From positions 310,001 through 374,000 of the forward strand of contig VEPL01000029.1 of NCBI GenBank assembly GCA_012026885.1: a DNA stretch of 64,000 nt, given 5' to 3'. A program made the translations under genes and the position numbers. This document shows positions 17,363-27,231 of the stretch, in pieces; the stretch's first letter is position 1; each line of letters begins with the position of its first letter. The notes under the pieces are model-generated. The model was not told the DNA's origin, ran no database searches, and was given only the letters and a program-made list of their open reading frames with translations. This DNA comes from Betaproteobacteria bacterium (GTDB lineage: Bacteria; Pseudomonadota; Gammaproteobacteria; Burkholderiales; Rhodocyclaceae).

Positions 17363-19465
17363 TCAATCGACCTTGAAGCCGGCAACCGAACCCTTCAGTT
17401 CGGAAGCGAGCGCCGTCAGTTCGTCGACCGCCTCGGCGGTACGCTGCGTACCGGCAGTGGTCTGCTCGGTAACGCTGAGGATGTTCTGCATCATGTGCGC
17501 GACTTCGGTCGCCGAATCCGCCTGGCTCTGGGTCGAGGTCGAGATGTTCTGAATCAGGTCGGCAAGGTTGCGGGACACGTCGCCGATCTCGTTCAGCGCC
17601 TGGCCTGCAGCGTCTGACAGGCGCGCGCCCTCGACCACGCCCTGGGTCGATTGTTCCATGGCGGACACGGCGTCCTGGGTATCGGTCTGAATGGTCTTGA
17701 CGATCGCTGCGATCTGCTTGGTCGCCTCGCCCGAACGTTCCGCAAGGCGCTGGACTTCTTCCGCAACCACGGTGAAGCCGCGACCCGCGTCGCCGGCAGA
17801 CGCCGCCTGGATGGCGGCGTTCAGCGCCAGAACGTTGGTTTGCTCGGTAATGTCCGAAATCAGTTCAACGATTTCGCCGATCTCCTGCGAGCTTTCGCCA
17901 AGGCGCTTGATCCGCTTCGAGGTTTCCTGGATCTGGTTGCGGATTTCGTTCATGCCCTTGATCGAGTCTTCCACAGCCTGCGTACCCTTTTCGGCGGCCG
18001 CCAGCGACTGGCGTGCAACCTGGGCTGACTGGAGGGCGTTACCCGACACTTCGCTCATCGAACTGGCCATCTGAAGCGCCGACTGGCCGGCCTGCTGGAT
18101 TTCGCTCGACTGGCGTTCGGCGGCGGAAATCAACTCGGCCGAGGTCTGGCGTGCGATTTCGGTCGCCGCGGTCACCCGCGTCGCCGCGTCGTTGATGCGG
18201 CCGACCAGCAGTCGCAGCTCTTCGATGGTGTAGTTGATCGAGTCGGCGATGGCGCCGGTGATGTTCTCGCTGACGGTTGCCGTCGTCGTCAGGTCGCCGT
18301 CGGCGAGGTCGCCGAGTTCGTTCATCAGCTGCAGGATGGCGTCCTGGTTCTCGCGGTTGGTCTTTTCCGACTGCTGCCGCTCGATCTCCGCCGCCTCCGC
18401 GCGATGGCGCGTTTCGTCGAGGTAGGCCTTGGCCAGCAGGCCGAGAACGAGCACGGCGAGCGCGACGAGCGCGAAGAGGATTACGCCGAACAGGCCGCGG
18501 TTGGCCAGTTCGGCCTGATAACCCTTGGCGAGTTCGTCGGTTGCCTTGAGCAGGTCCTCGCTGCCGCGGAAGATGCGGGCACCGCCCTGTTTGGCGATAA
18601 CCAGCGGCTGCAGGTTGCCGAGGATGGCGCCGATCGCCAGCTGGTAGCTCTTGAAGGCCTTGTTGAGTTCATCAATCTTGGCTCTGGTGTCGGCATCCTT
18701 GTCAGAGGCCGCCGAGCGCGTCAGGCCCTGCAGGATGTCACGGAATGCATTGGTGTCCTTGCCCAGCAGGAAGGCGACTTCGGGACTGATTTCGTCGGCG
18801 CCGACGAGGGTGGCGGAATTCTTGGCGATCCGCTGGGTGAGCATGACCAGCTGGTTGGCCGCAGCGATTTCGCGCGCCGGCGCAGCGTTCTGCAACTTGA
18901 GCGCGGCAACCTGCTCGGAGAGCTCGAGCATCAGCGGGTTCTGGGCGTCGATGTTGGCAACGCCCTTGCCCAGGCGCAGCAGGTTGTTTTCCTGGTCGAC
19001 GACGAGGCCGGCGTCGCGGTCGGTTTCTTCCCACAGCTTGGTCAGCGCTTCGAGCTGCGGCTTCACGTCTTCTTCCGACGGCGGCACCACGCGGCCGGCC
19101 ACGTCGCCGCCCTTCGTTAGCCGCTCCAGGAGGTCGCCGAACGTCTGGCGCGATTCCTTGAGCTGGGTAAAAGCCACTTCGTTGCCCTGGACCGCCAGCG
19201 AGGTCGCCTTGGCCAGCCGCTGCGACAGCATGCGCATCTCGCCGGCTGCCGAAATGTAGGCCGTACCGTTGGCGGAGGTCTGGTTGTCCATATAGACGAG
19301 GGTGGATATCGCCACCAGCAGCGCAACGAAAGCGACGCCCAGTGTCTTCATGCGCTGGACCAGCGAACGCTCGGTCAGCCCACCGGACTCCGCGCCGCCG
19401 ACGTCGGCAACCGTCATCGGTTCTTCGCCGCCACCGCGCTTGAGTTTCTTAAAGCTGAATGCCAT
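17363..19465 (-). CDS. pilJ: Type IV pilus methyl-accepting chemoreceptor PilJ
   Basis: A 700-residue inner-membrane chemoreceptor that feeds the ChpA kinase. Transmembrane segments are at about 41-59 and 324-347, with a periplasmic PilJ sensor between them that contains two PilJ-type repeats ([13 protein letters not shown] and [13 protein letters not shown]). A HAMP-like linker and the signalling hairpin with [19 protein letters not shown] and [15 protein letters not shown] follow. There is no C-terminal methyltransferase-docking pentapeptide; the protein ends GFKVD. In the operon it follows pilI by 27 bases. No pilK methyltransferase gene follows it. Confidence 0.95.
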   Translation of the reverse strand: MAFSFKKLKRGGGEEPMTVADVGGAESGGLTERSLVQRMKTLGVAFVALLVAISTLVYMDNQTSANGTAYISAAGEMRMLSQRLAKATSLAVQGNEVAFTQLKESRQTFGDLLERLTKGGDVAGRVVPPSEEDVKPQLEALTKLWEETDRDAGLVVDQENNLLRLGKGVANIDAQNPLMLELSEQVAALKLQNAAPAREIAAANQLVMLTQRIAKNSATLVGADEISPEVAFLLGKDTNAFRDILQGLTRSAASDKDADTRAKIDELNKAFKSYQLAIGAILGNLQPLVIAKQGGARIFRGSEDLLKATDELAKGYQAELANRGLFGVILFALVALAVLVLGLLAKAYLDETRHRAEAAEIERQQSEKTNRENQDAILQLMNELGDLADGDLTTTATVSENITGAIADSINYTIEELRLLVGRINDAATRVTAATEIARQTSAELISAAERQSSEIQQAGQSALQMASSMSEVSGNALQSAQVARQSLAAAEKGTQAVEDSIKGMNEIRNQIQETSKRIKRLGESSQEIGEIVELISDITEQTNVLALNAAIQAASAGDAGRGFTVVAEEVQRLAERSGEATKQIAAIVKTIQTDTQDAVSAMEQSTQGVVEGARLSDAAGQALNEIGDVSRNLADLIQNISTSTQSQADSATEVAHMMQNILSVTEQTTAGTQRTAEAVDELTALASELKGSVAGFKVD

Positions 19466-19492
19466 ACCCTGTCCCCCTCCGTCGCGGCCGCT

Positions 19493-20005
19493 TCAGACCC
19501 CGATATTCATGAAATTTTTGTCCGCCAGCAGTTCGCGGACCGTGAGCTTGCTCCATACCTTGCCGTGCGCATCCTTGTAACGCCCATTCCCCCATTCCGG
19601 CGCATCGGCATCGGCGGGCAGCGCCTCGAAGTCGTCGGGATTGCGCAAGCCGAGCATGCCTGTCACCAGCAATGCCGCGTTGGAACCGTAGCGGCTACCG
19701 ATCAGCAGCAAGCGCGTGTTGTTGTTCTGCGGGGTCGGCGCGCCGCCGCAGAACACCGAGAAATCGGAGACCGCATAAAGGCTGCCGCGAATGTTGGCGA
19801 TACCGGCGAACCACGACCGGGTCAGCGGGACGGGCGTCAGCCTTGGCGCCTGCAGGATCTCGCCACCATCGGTCAGGTCGATCAGCCAGTCCTGCTCGCC
19901 GGCACGGACGCCCAGCCAGGACGAAGAATGCCGCCCTTGCGCGGCGCCCGTCAGGCGCTCGGCAAGGTATTGCTGGAATTCGCGGAGGCTGGTTTTTCGC
20001 GCCAT
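19493..20005 (-). CDS. pilI: CheW-like coupling protein PilI
   Basis: A 170-residue CheW-domain protein that couples PilJ to ChpA. The segments SWFAGIANIRGSLYAVSDFSVF and LLLIGSRYGSNAALLVTGMLGL (landmarks ANIRG and ALLVTG) match the CheW barrel of the PilI subgroup. The ATG at 20005 lies five bases after the pilH stop. The protein ends KLTVRELLADKNFMNIGV, typical of PilI. Part of pilG-pilH-pilI-pilJ-chpA. Confidence 0.9.
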   Translation of the reverse strand: MARKTSLREFQQYLAERLTGAAQGRHSSSWLGVRAGEQDWLIDLTDGGEILQAPRLTPVPLTRSWFAGIANIRGSLYAVSDFSVFCGGAPTPQNNNTRLLLIGSRYGSNAALLVTGMLGLRNPDDFEALPADADAPEWGNGRYKDAHGKVWSKLTVRELLADKNFMNIGV

Positions 20006-20010
20006 GCGGC

Positions 20011-20376
20011 TCAGGGCAATGCGGCGATCTTCTTGAGAAGTTCGTCCGGATTGATCGGCTTCACGAGGTAGTCGGCAGCGCCCTGGCGCAGGCCCCAGAT
20101 GCGGTCGGTCTCCTGGCTCTTCGTGGTGCATACGAAGACCGGGATACTCTTGGTTTCCTCGTCACGGGTCAGCGTACGCGTCGCCTGATAGCCGTTGAGC
20201 CCGGGCATCACGACATCCATGAGGATGAGGTCGGGCTTCAGCGCCTTGGCCTTGGCGATGCCGTCCTCGCCGCTTTCCGCGGTCGTCACCTGGTAGCCGG
20301 CGCGGGTGAGCAGGTCGACCGCGAAGAAGCGCTCGGTCGGCGAATCATCTACGACGAGAATATTCTTGATGGGCAT
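20011..20376 (-). CDS. pilH: Response regulator PilH
   Basis: A 121-residue single-domain receiver, homologous to CheY. It has the acidic pair VVDDSPTERFF, the phospho-acceptor strand LILMDVVMPGLNGY and the lysine loop YLVKPINPDELL. PilH is thought to act on retraction or as a phosphate sink in the Pil-Chp system. The ATG at 20376 is preferred to the in-frame GTG two codons earlier because GGAG lies five bases before it. Confidence 0.95.
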   Translation of the reverse strand: MPIKNILVVDDSPTERFFAVDLLTRAGYQVTTAESGEDGIAKAKALKPDLILMDVVMPGLNGYQATRTLTRDEETKSIPVFVCTTKSQETDRIWGLRQGAADYLVKPINPDELLKKIAALP

Positions 20377-20393
20377 GGTCACTCCAACTGCTG

Positions 20394-20801
20394 CTAGGTG
20401 GCCTGCGGCGCGACCGGGAACGCGAAATTGGCCACGGTCTGCAGCAGGCTGTCTTTGGTGAAAGGCTTGGTGAGGTACTGGTCGGAACCGACCATGCGCC
20501 CGCGCGCCCGGTCGAACAGGCCATCCTTGGACGACAGCATGATCACGGGCGTGGATTTGAAGCGGGCGTTCTTCTTGATCAGCGCGCAGGTCTGATAGCC
20601 GTCCAGGCGCGGCATCATGATGTCGCAGAAAATCACCTTTGGCTGGTGATCGGCAATCTTGGCCAGCGCATCGAAGCCATCCTCGGCGAGAACGACCTGA
20701 CAGCCGGCCTGAAGCAGGAATATCTCCGCGCTCCGCCGGATGGTATTGCTGTCGTCAATGATCATCACCTTGACGTCACGCAACTTGCTCAAGTCAGCCA
20801 A
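20394..20801 (-). CDS. pilG: Response regulator PilG
   Basis: A 135-residue single-domain receiver with IIDDSNTIRRSAEIFLLQAG, the phospho-acceptor segment IFCDIMMPRLDGYQ and YLTKPFTKDSLL. PilG promotes pilus extension and cAMP synthesis in Pseudomonas. The start appears to be TTG at 20801, behind a good GGGGAGA ribosome site. It is the first gene of the Pil-Chp operon. Unlike in many gammaproteobacteria there is no rubredoxin gene before it; thiD is divergent instead. Confidence 0.95.
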   Translation of the reverse strand: MADLSKLRDVKVMIIDDSNTIRRSAEIFLLQAGCQVVLAEDGFDALAKIADHQPKVIFCDIMMPRLDGYQTCALIKKNARFKSTPVIMLSSKDGLFDRARGRMVGSDQYLTKPFTKDSLLQTVANFAFPVAPQAT

Positions 20802-20844
20802 TTATCTCCCCTCGGTGCCCGCAGGCTCCTTGTAATCGCGGCTA

Positions 20845-20850
20845 ATCATA
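20845..20850 (-). promoter_or_regulatory. Candidate -10 box for the pilGHIJ-chpA operon
   Basis: On the minus strand TATGAT is preceded directly by GTG (extended -10-like) and lies about 45 bases before the pilG start. The 236-base gap between pilG and thiD holds no gene; this and the thiD hexamer are the only promoter-like elements I can support. Confidence 0.35.
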
Positions 20851-20982
20851 CACTGCCGACCTCAAATTTCCAGCACTTCGCAACGGCTGTCGGCCCGCCC
20901 CGCTCCCCGGTGCGGACACTGGCGGAAACTGGTGCCGGCGCGCGTCCGGCAATGCTTCGGCCGTCGCGACGCCCGCTTCGGA

Positions 20983-20988
20983 TAGAAT
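20983..20988 (+). promoter_or_regulatory. Candidate -10 box for thiD
   Basis: TAGAAT followed by the GC-rich discriminator CGCGGCC lies 50 bases before the thiD ATG. An almost identical element (TAGAAT-CGCCCCC) precedes mpl. No clear -35 is seen. Confidence 0.4.
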
Positions 20989-21037
20989 CGCGGCCATCTT
21001 ACCCAATCGCTGCAGCACCTGCCAAGGCAGGGCCCCC

Positions 21038-21883
21038 ATGACCGAACGTTCCGCAACCCCGCCGCTCGTCCTCGTCTTCGCCGCCAGCGACCCGACTTCG
21101 GGCGCCGGCCTCCAAGCTGACCTGCTGACCCTGGCCAGCCTCGGCTGCCACCCGCTCGGCGCGCTGACGGCGATCACCGTGCAGGACACGGTCGGTGTCG
21201 AGAGCGTGCACCCGGTCGCCGCCGAACTGCTCGAGCGCCAGGCGCGCATCCTTCTGGAGGACATGCCGGTTGCCGCCTTCAAGGTCGGCGTGCTGGGCAG
21301 CGTCGAGAATGTCGTAGCCGTCGCCGAGATCGTCTCCGACTATCCGGAAATCCCCTTGGTCATCGACCCCGTCCTCGCCTCGGGGCGCGGCGACGACCTT
21401 TCCGGAGACGACGTCATCTCCGCCCTGCGCGAACTGCTGCTGCCGCAGGCCACGGTCGTCACGCCGAATGCCCCGGAGGCAAGGCGCCTCGCCGAAAATG
21501 CCGAAGACGAAGGCGAACCGACGATCGACGAATGCGCCGAGCGCCTCATCGAGATGGGTGCGCAGCATGTCCTCGTCACCGGCACCCACGAAAGCACGCC
21601 GCAGGTGGTCAATACCCTCTACGGCCCGGACGGTGTCATCCGCCGCGACCGCTGGGAGCGGCTGCCGGGCAGCTACCACGGCTCCGGTTGCACGCTAGCC
21701 TCGGCCATTGCCGGCTGCCTCGCCGGCGGCGCCTCTCTCGAAGATGCCGTGCGCGACGCCCAGGATTACACCTGGCAAACCCTCCGGCACGGTTTCCGCG
21801 CCGGCATGGGCCAGTTCATCCCGGACCGCCTGTTCTGGGCGCGCGATGACGACAGCGAAGACAAACCGGATGCCGCCGCCTGA
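21038..21883 (+). CDS. thiD: Hydroxymethylpyrimidine/phosphomethylpyrimidine kinase
   Basis: ThiD phosphorylates HMP and HMP-P for thiamine synthesis. The 281-residue ribokinase-fold protein has [19 protein letters not shown] at the N-terminus, [14 protein letters not shown] and [13 protein letters not shown] in the middle, and the catalytic end [20 protein letters not shown] with the cysteine typical of ThiD. Its last 14 bases overlap thiE, the next step in the pathway, so the two are translationally coupled. There is no TPP riboswitch in front of this gene, unlike thiC. Confidence 0.95.
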   Translation: MTERSATPPLVLVFAASDPTSGAGLQADLLTLASLGCHPLGALTAITVQDTVGVESVHPVAAELLERQARILLEDMPVAAFKVGVLGSVENVVAVAEIVSDYPEIPLVIDPVLASGRGDDLSGDDVISALRELLLPQATVVTPNAPEARRLAENAEDEGEPTIDECAERLIEMGAQHVLVTGTHESTPQVVNTLYGPDGVIRRDRWERLPGSYHGSGCTLASAIAGCLAGGASLEDAVRDAQDYTWQTLRHGFRAGMGQFIPDRLFWARDDDSEDKPDAAA

Positions 21884-22505
21884 CCTGCGCGGGCTCTACG
21901 CGGTAACGCCGGACTGCGGCGACGGCGCGAGCCTGCTCGCCGGCGTGGCGGCGGCGCTGGCGGGTGGCTGCCGCATCGTCCAGTATCGCGACAAGACGAG
22001 CGCGATGGCCGAACGCGTCGCCCGCGCCCGTGCGCTGCGCGAGATCACCCGCCGCCACGACGCCCGCCTGGTCATCAACGACGACATCGCCCTGTGCTGC
22101 CTGTCCGATGCCGACGGCGTCCACCTCGGTCGCGACGACGGCGACCTGCGCAACGTCCGCCGCCTGCTCGGGCCCGACCGCATCCTCGGCGCCTCGTGCT
22201 ATGCCGATTTCGATTGCGCCGTCCGCGCCGCAGCCGCCGGCGTCGACTACATCGCCTTCGGCGCCGCCTTCCCGTCGCCGACCAAGCCGGACGCGCCGCC
22301 GGTTGCGGTCGACCTCTACCGGCGGGCCAAAACGAATCTGGCACCGGCGGTCTGCGCCATCGGCGGCATCACCGCCGACAACGCGGAGCCCCTGGTCGAC
22401 GCCGGCGTCGACCTGCTTGCCGTCAGTACCGATCTTTTCTCGGCAGCGGACATCGCGGTCCGTGCCGCCCGATACCAACGACTTTTCGAGAGAGCCACGC
22501 CATGA
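21870..22505 (+). CDS. thiE: Thiamine-phosphate synthase
   Basis: ThiE joins HMP-PP to the thiazole phosphate to make thiamine phosphate. The 211-residue TIM barrel shows [44 protein letters not shown], the anion-binding [13 protein letters not shown] and [10 protein letters not shown]. The ATG at 21870 overlaps the end of thiD, and its stop overlaps the hemL start (ATGA). Genes for thiamine and haem synthesis therefore share one transcript here. Confidence 0.95.
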   Translation: MPPPDLRGLYAVTPDCGDGASLLAGVAAALAGGCRIVQYRDKTSAMAERVARARALREITRRHDARLVINDDIALCCLSDADGVHLGRDDGDLRNVRRLLGPDRILGASCYADFDCAVRAAAAGVDYIAFGAAFPSPTKPDAPPVAVDLYRRAKTNLAPAVCAIGGITADNAEPLVDAGVDLLAVSTDLFSAADIAVRAARYQRLFERATP

Positions 22506-23785
22506 CCTCACGCAACGAAACCCTGTTCGCTCGCGCCCAGAAACATATCCCCGGCGGCGTCAATTCCCCGGTGCGCGCCTTCCGCTCGGTCGGCGGCACG
22601 CCTCTCTTTTTCGAACGCGGCGCCGGCGCCCGCGTGCAGGATGCCGACGGCAAGTGGTACACCGACTATGTCGGTTCGTGGGGCCCGATGATCCTTGGCC
22701 ACGCCCACCCCGAGGTGATCGCAGCGGTCCAGGAGGCCGTGCTCGACGGCCTGTCGTTCGGCGCCCCGACCGAGCGCGAGGTCGAGATCGCCGACCTGCT
22801 GTGCGAGCTGGTGCCGTCGATGGACATGGTTCGCCTCGTTTCGTCCGGCACCGAAGCGACGATGAGCGCCATCCGGCTGGCCCGTGGCTTTACCGGCCGC
22901 GACATTCTGGTGAAGTTCGAGGGCTGCTACCACGGCCACGCCGACAGCCTGCTGGTCAAGGCCGGCTCGGGTCTGCTGACCTTCGGCAACCCGTCGTCCG
23001 GCGGTGTCCCGGCCGGTACCGCCGAAACCACCATGGTCCTGACCTACAACGACCCGCAGGGCCTGGCCGAAGCGTTCGGGACGCATGGCGACAAGATCGC
23101 CGCCGTCATCGTCGAGCCGGTGGTCGGCAACATGAACCTGATCGCCCCGACGCCGGAATTCCTCAAGGCCATGCGCGACCTCACTGCGCAATATGGCGCC
23201 GTGCTGATTTTCGACGAGGTGATGACCGGCTTCCGCGTCGGCCCGAAAAGTGCACAAGGCCTGTTCGGCATCACGCCGGACCTGTCGACCTTCGGCAAGG
23301 TAGTCGGCGGCGGCATGCCGATGGGTGCCTTCGGTGGCAGGCGCGAGATCATGGAAAAGATCGCCCCGCTCGGCCCGGTCTATCAGGCCGGTACGCTGTC
23401 GGGCAACCCGATCGCCACCGCTGCCGGCCTGGCCACGCTCAAGCTGATCCAGGCCCCCGGTTTCTATGAATCCCTGACGGCCAAGACCAGGGCCCTGTGC
23501 GACGGCATGGCCGCCGCTGCCAGAAAACATGGCGTGTCCTTCAGTGCCCAGAACATCGGCGGCATGTTCGGCCTCTACTTCGCCGACACCTGCCCCGGCA
23601 CCTATGACGCCGTGCTGGCCTGCGACAAGGAAGCCTTCAACCGCTTCTTCCACGCCATGATCGCCGCCGGCCATTACTTCGCCCCGTCGGCCTTCGAGGC
23701 CGGCTTCGTCTCGGCAGCGCACACCGATGCCGACATCGCCGGCACAATCGCCGCTGCGGATGCCTACTTCGCGACGCTGAAGTGA
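22502..23785 (+). CDS. hemL: Glutamate-1-semialdehyde 2,1-aminomutase
   Basis: HemL converts glutamate-1-semialdehyde to 5-aminolevulinate, the tetrapyrrole precursor in the C5 pathway. The 427-residue aminotransferase-fold protein carries [13 protein letters not shown] at the N-terminus, [31 protein letters not shown] and the PLP lysine K266 in [18 protein letters not shown]. Length and motif spacing fit E. coli HemL. The start overlaps thiE by four bases and the stop overlaps gdx by four bases. Confidence 0.97.
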   Translation: MTSRNETLFARAQKHIPGGVNSPVRAFRSVGGTPLFFERGAGARVQDADGKWYTDYVGSWGPMILGHAHPEVIAAVQEAVLDGLSFGAPTEREVEIADLLCELVPSMDMVRLVSSGTEATMSAIRLARGFTGRDILVKFEGCYHGHADSLLVKAGSGLLTFGNPSSGGVPAGTAETTMVLTYNDPQGLAEAFGTHGDKIAAVIVEPVVGNMNLIAPTPEFLKAMRDLTAQYGAVLIFDEVMTGFRVGPKSAQGLFGITPDLSTFGKVVGGGMPMGAFGGRREIMEKIAPLGPVYQAGTLSGNPIATAAGLATLKLIQAPGFYESLTAKTRALCDGMAAAARKHGVSFSAQNIGGMFGLYFADTCPGTYDAVLACDKEAFNRFFHAMIAAGHYFAPSAFEAGFVSAAHTDADIAGTIAAADAYFATLK

Positions 23786-24120
23786 GCACCGGCTCCGCCT
23801 GGGCGGTCCTTTTCATCGCTGGCCTCTGCGAAATCGGCTGGGCGGTCGGCCTCAAGTACACCGACGGCTTCAGCCGCCTGTGGCCGAGTGTGGGCACGAT
23901 CGCGGCCATGATCGCCAGTGTCGTCCTACTCGGCTGGTCCTTGAAGGTGCTTCCGCTCGGCACCGCCTACGCGGTATGGACCGGCATCGGCGCCGTCGGT
24001 ACGGCACTGCTTGGCATGGTGCTCTTCGGCGAATCGCGCGAGGCGCTGCGGCTCGCCAGCATCGCGCTGATCGTCGCCGGCATCGTCGGCCTCAAGCTGG
24101 TCACGCCCGACAGCCACTGA
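23782..24120 (+). CDS. gdx: SMR family guanidinium exporter (Gdx/SugE type)
   Basis: A 112-residue, four-helix small multidrug resistance protein. The conserved substrate-binding glutamate is E17 in [15 protein letters not shown]. The stretch [18 protein letters not shown] and the pairing of GLKYTDGF with the following helix mark the Gdx/SugE branch, now known as proton-coupled guanidinium exporters acting as dual-topology dimers. The GTG start overlaps the hemL stop, so there is no room for a guanidine riboswitch; expression appears tied to hemL. Confidence 0.9.
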   Translation: MSTGSAWAVLFIAGLCEIGWAVGLKYTDGFSRLWPSVGTIAAMIASVVLLGWSLKVLPLGTAYAVWTGIGAVGTALLGMVLFGESREALRLASIALIVAGIVGLKLVTPDSH

Positions 24121-24204
24121 CCGTTGCGGTCGACGGCGGAAAAAGGCCGAAATCCAGGACCCGCCGACATCCTCGCTGTCGCACCCGCCGCTGCCGCGAC
24201 TGCC

Positions 24205-25650
24205 TTACATGAGGAAAAGCGTCGCCAGCCCGAGGAAAATGAAGAAGCCCCCGGAATCGGTGAGCGCGGTGATCATCACCGAGCCGCCGACCGCCGGGTC
24301 GGCGCCGAAGCGCTCGCGCAGGAGCGGGATGCCGACGCCGGCAGAAGCTGCCAGGAGAAGGTTGAGCGTCATCGCCGCGGTCATGACCGCACCCAGGGCA
24401 ATGCTGCCGTAAAGCCACCAGGCCGCGATGCCGAGCAACCCGCCCCAGATCAGGCCGTTGATCGTCGCGACGCCGAGTTCCTTGCGCAACAGCCGGCGCA
24501 TCGCATCGGGCTGGACCTGGCCCATGGCGATGGCACGCACGATCATGGTGATCGTCTGGTTGCCGGAGTTGCCGCCGATGCCGGCGACGATGGGCATCAG
24601 GGCGGCGAGCGCGACCAGTTTCTCGATCGACCCCTCGAAGGCGCCGATCACCCGCGAAGCGACGAAGGCAGTCACCAGGTTGATCGCCAGCCACGCCCAG
24701 CGGTTCTTCACCGAGTCCCAGACCGAGGCGAAGATGTCTTCCTCTTCGCGCAGACCAGCCTGCGCCAGCTGTTCGCTGTCCGCTTCCTCGCGGATCAGGT
24801 CGACCACCGCATTGACGGTGACGCGGCCGACCAGCTTGCCCGCCGGGTCGACCACCGGTGCCGAAACGAGGTCGTAACGCTCGAAGGCCTTGGCCGCCTC
24901 GTCGGCGAGATCATCCGGCTCGAGCTCGACGAACTCGGTCTGCATCAGGGCGCCGACCTCGACATCGACTTCATTGACCAGCAGGATGTTGAGCGGCAGG
25001 ACTCCCTTGATGCGGTCATCCCGGTCGACGACGAAGAGCTGGTCGGTATGGTCCGGCAACTCGTCGAACAGCCGGAGGTAGCGCAGCACGACCTCGAGCG
25101 TGACATCCTCGCGCACCGTGACCATGTCGAAATCCATGATCGAACCGACCGATTCCTCGGGGTAGGACATCGCGGCGCGCAACTGCTCGCGCTCCTCGGC
25201 CGACAGCGACTTGAAGACGTCGGCGACGACATCCTGCGGCAGGTCGGGGACGAGGTCCGCCAGCTCGTCGGTGTCGAGACTCTCCGCAGCGGCGACCAGT
25301 TCGGTCGGCGCCATCGATTCGATCAGGGTTTCCCGGACCGCATCGGAAACCTCGAGCAGGATGTCGCCGTCGCGCTCGGCCTTGACCAGGTCCCAGACGA
25401 TCAGGCGCTCGTCGAGCGGCAACGCCTCGAGAATGTAGGCGACGTCGGCCGGGTGCATCGGCTCCAGGCGGCGCTGCAGCTCGTTCAGGTGCTGCTTGTG
25501 GACGATGTCCCCGACGAGGTCGTGGCGCGGGCCTTCCTGGCGCTGGACGAGGTCCTCGACCAGCTTGTGCCGGGCGAGCAGGGTCTGCACCTCGGCGAGA
25601 TGCTCCTGGAGTTCTTCGTCCGAATCGGAAAGCTGGTTTTCCTCGCTCAT
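24205..25650 (-). CDS. mgtE: Magnesium transporter MgtE
   Basis: A 481-residue magnesium channel/transporter with the classic layout: a cytoplasmic MgtE N domain (about 40-140, with MHPADVAYILEALPLDER), a CBS pair (about 145-265, SIMDFDMVTVREDV and VVDPAGKLVGRVTV), a plug helix and five transmembrane helices from about 295. The pore signature GGNSGNQTITMIVRAIA and the end ALTDSGGFFIFLGLATLFL are present. The ATG at 25650 gives MSEENQLSDS, a usual acidic N-terminus. It is convergent with gdx; the 84-base gap holds no gene or strong terminator. Confidence 0.96.
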   Translation of the reverse strand: MSEENQLSDSDEELQEHLAEVQTLLARHKLVEDLVQRQEGPRHDLVGDIVHKQHLNELQRRLEPMHPADVAYILEALPLDERLIVWDLVKAERDGDILLEVSDAVRETLIESMAPTELVAAAESLDTDELADLVPDLPQDVVADVFKSLSAEEREQLRAAMSYPEESVGSIMDFDMVTVREDVTLEVVLRYLRLFDELPDHTDQLFVVDRDDRIKGVLPLNILLVNEVDVEVGALMQTEFVELEPDDLADEAAKAFERYDLVSAPVVDPAGKLVGRVTVNAVVDLIREEADSEQLAQAGLREEEDIFASVWDSVKNRWAWLAINLVTAFVASRVIGAFEGSIEKLVALAALMPIVAGIGGNSGNQTITMIVRAIAMGQVQPDAMRRLLRKELGVATINGLIWGGLLGIAAWWLYGSIALGAVMTAAMTLNLLLAASAGVGIPLLRERFGADPAVGGSVMITALTDSGGFFIFLGLATLFLM

Positions 25651-25714
25651 GGTGCAGTGCCGCAAACGGGCTGCCATTCTAGCACCGCGAGAAACCTGCC
25701 GCCCCGGCAAAAAA

Positions 25715-26410
25715 TCAGGGAATCTCGGCGCCGGGCATGCGCCCGAGGATGATCGCCGTCTTGCGGGCGAGCCCGGGCGCATTGCGGTTGCGGTCGTAGT
25801 AGCGCGGGTTGGGCACCATGCCGGCCAGCCTCGCCGCCTGTTCCGGTCCCAGCTGGCCGGCACCGACGCCGAAGTGGTGGCGGGCCGCGGCCTCGGCGCC
25901 GAAGACGCCGTTGCCCCACTCGATCACGTTGAGATAGACCTCGAAGATCCGGCGCTTGCTCCACAGCCCCTCGAGCATCAGCGTGATGATCGCCTCCTCG
26001 GCCTTGCGGAAATACGACCTGGTCGGGGTCAGGAAGAGGTTCTTCGCCAGCTGCTGGCTGATCGTCGAACCGCCGGCCACCGGCTTGCCCCGCTTCTGGT
26101 TCTTCTCGAGCGCCTTCTGGATGCCGTCCCAGTCGAAGCCCTCGTGGTCGACGAACCTGGCGTCCTCGGCGGCGATGATCGCCCGCTTCAGGTGCGGCGA
26201 AATGCGCTCGTAGGGAAGCCACTGATGCTTTAGCCGCGCCCCCGGTTCCTTCGTCCGCAGCTCAGAGAGGCGGATCTCCATGAAGCGCGTCTCGCCGGGA
26301 TCGACCCACTTCCACGCCAGCACCCAGCCGAACAGCCAGAGCTGCCAGGCGAGGAAGACGCCGAGCAGGGCCAGCAGCCCCCATTTGAGCCAGCGCCCGA
26401 GGCGCCTCAT
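25715..26410 (-). CDS. mtgA: Monofunctional biosynthetic peptidoglycan transglycosylase
   Basis: MtgA polymerises lipid II into glycan strands at the periplasmic face. The 231-residue protein has an N-terminal membrane anchor (about 9-33) followed by the GT51 domain: catalytic E82 in KRAIIAAEDARFVDHEG, GGSTISQQLAKNLFL at 113-127, and RIFEVYLNVIEWGNGVFG. The start overlaps the aroE stop as ATGA. It is the last of four genes (rnb-like, tonB-like, aroE, mtgA), each overlapping the next by four bases. Confidence 0.96.
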   Translation of the reverse strand: MRRLGRWLKWGLLALLGVFLAWQLWLFGWVLAWKWVDPGETRFMEIRLSELRTKEPGARLKHQWLPYERISPHLKRAIIAAEDARFVDHEGFDWDGIQKALEKNQKRGKPVAGGSTISQQLAKNLFLTPTRSYFRKAEEAIITLMLEGLWSKRRIFEVYLNVIEWGNGVFGAEAAARHHFGVGAGQLGPEQAARLAGMVPNPRYYDRNRNAPGLARKTAIILGRMPGAEIP

Positions 26411-27231
26411 GCCGCGATCTGGGCGCGCAGGGCGGCGAGGACCGGTGCCGTCTCCGGACGGACATCGCGCCAGACGAGGAAGGCCTCGGCTGCCTGCTCG
26501 ACGAGCATCCCCAGGCCATCGGCACAGCGCCCGGCGCCCCGGGCGCGGGCCTGCGCGAGGAACGGCGTCTCGCCGCGTCCGTACATCATGTCGTAGGCCA
26601 GGCTGCCGGGCGCGAAGGCGCCGTCCGGCAACGGCAGGGTAGCGCCGGACAGGCTGGCCGAGGTGGCGTTGATCACCACGTCGAAGCTGCGGCCGGCGAA
26701 ATCGGCATAGTTTCCGGCGTCGACCGCAGCCAGGTCGGCGAACTGCGCCGCGAGGCGCGCCGCCTTGTCGCCTGTACGGTTGGCGATGGCCAGCGTCTGC
26801 GGACCGCAGGCGAGCAGCGGCGCAACGGCACCGCGGGCGGCGCCGCCGGCCCCGAGCAGGAGGATGCGGCGACCGGCGAGCGGAAAGCCGAGGTTCGCCT
26901 CGATGTCTCGCACCAGCCCGGCGCCGTCGGTGTTGTCGCCGGCGATGGCGCCACCGGCAAAGCTGAGGGTATTGACTGCACCGGCACGGGCGGCACGGTC
27001 GCTGAGGCGGTCGCACAACGCGCAGGCCTCTTCCTTGAATGGCAAGGTGACGTTGGCGCCGCGACCGCCGGCGGCGACGAACTCCTGCACCGCTCCGGCG
27101 AAGCCGTCGAGTGGCGCCAGCACCGTGTCGTAAGTCAGATCCTGCCGGCACTGCGTGGCAAACAGGGCATGGATGGCCGGCGATTTCGAATGGGCGACCG
27201 GGTTGCCGAAAACGCAGTAGCGGTCGCTCAT
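26407..27231 (-). CDS. aroE: Shikimate dehydrogenase
   Basis: AroE reduces 3-dehydroshikimate with NADPH in the aromatic pathway. The 274-residue protein has the shikimate-binding SKS at 15-17, catalytic K66 in NVTLPFKEEA and D102 in NTDG, and the NADPH loop GAGGAARG at 127-134. The end ADGLGMLVEQAAEAFLVW is also typical. The frame runs open upstream, but MSDRYCVFGNPVAHSKSPAI starts correctly at 27231, overlapping the stop of the tonB-like gene. Confidence 0.97.
   Translation of the reverse strand: MSDRYCVFGNPVAHSKSPAIHALFATQCRQDLTYDTVLAPLDGFAGAVQEFVAAGGRGANVTLPFKEEACALCDRLSDRAARAGAVNTLSFAGGAIAGDNTDGAGLVRDIEANLGFPLAGRRILLLGAGGAARGAVAPLLACGPQTLAIANRTGDKAARLAAQFADLAAVDAGNYADFAGRSFDVVINATSASLSGATLPLPDGAFAPGSLAYDMMYGRGETPFLAQARARGAGRCADGLGMLVEQAAEAFLVWRDVRPETAPVLAALRAQIAA

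Noticed and set aside
12016-17376. Two very long plus-strand frames opposite chpA (819 and 804 codons)
   Set aside because: They mirror the codon bias of chpA and have no recognisable domain or start signal; chpA has well-defined Hpt, ATPase, CheW and receiver motifs.
26410-27151. N-terminal extension of mtgA through the aroE region
   Set aside because: The extended frame is a shadow of aroE; the ATG at 26410 gives the normal membrane anchor of MtgA and overlaps the aroE stop.
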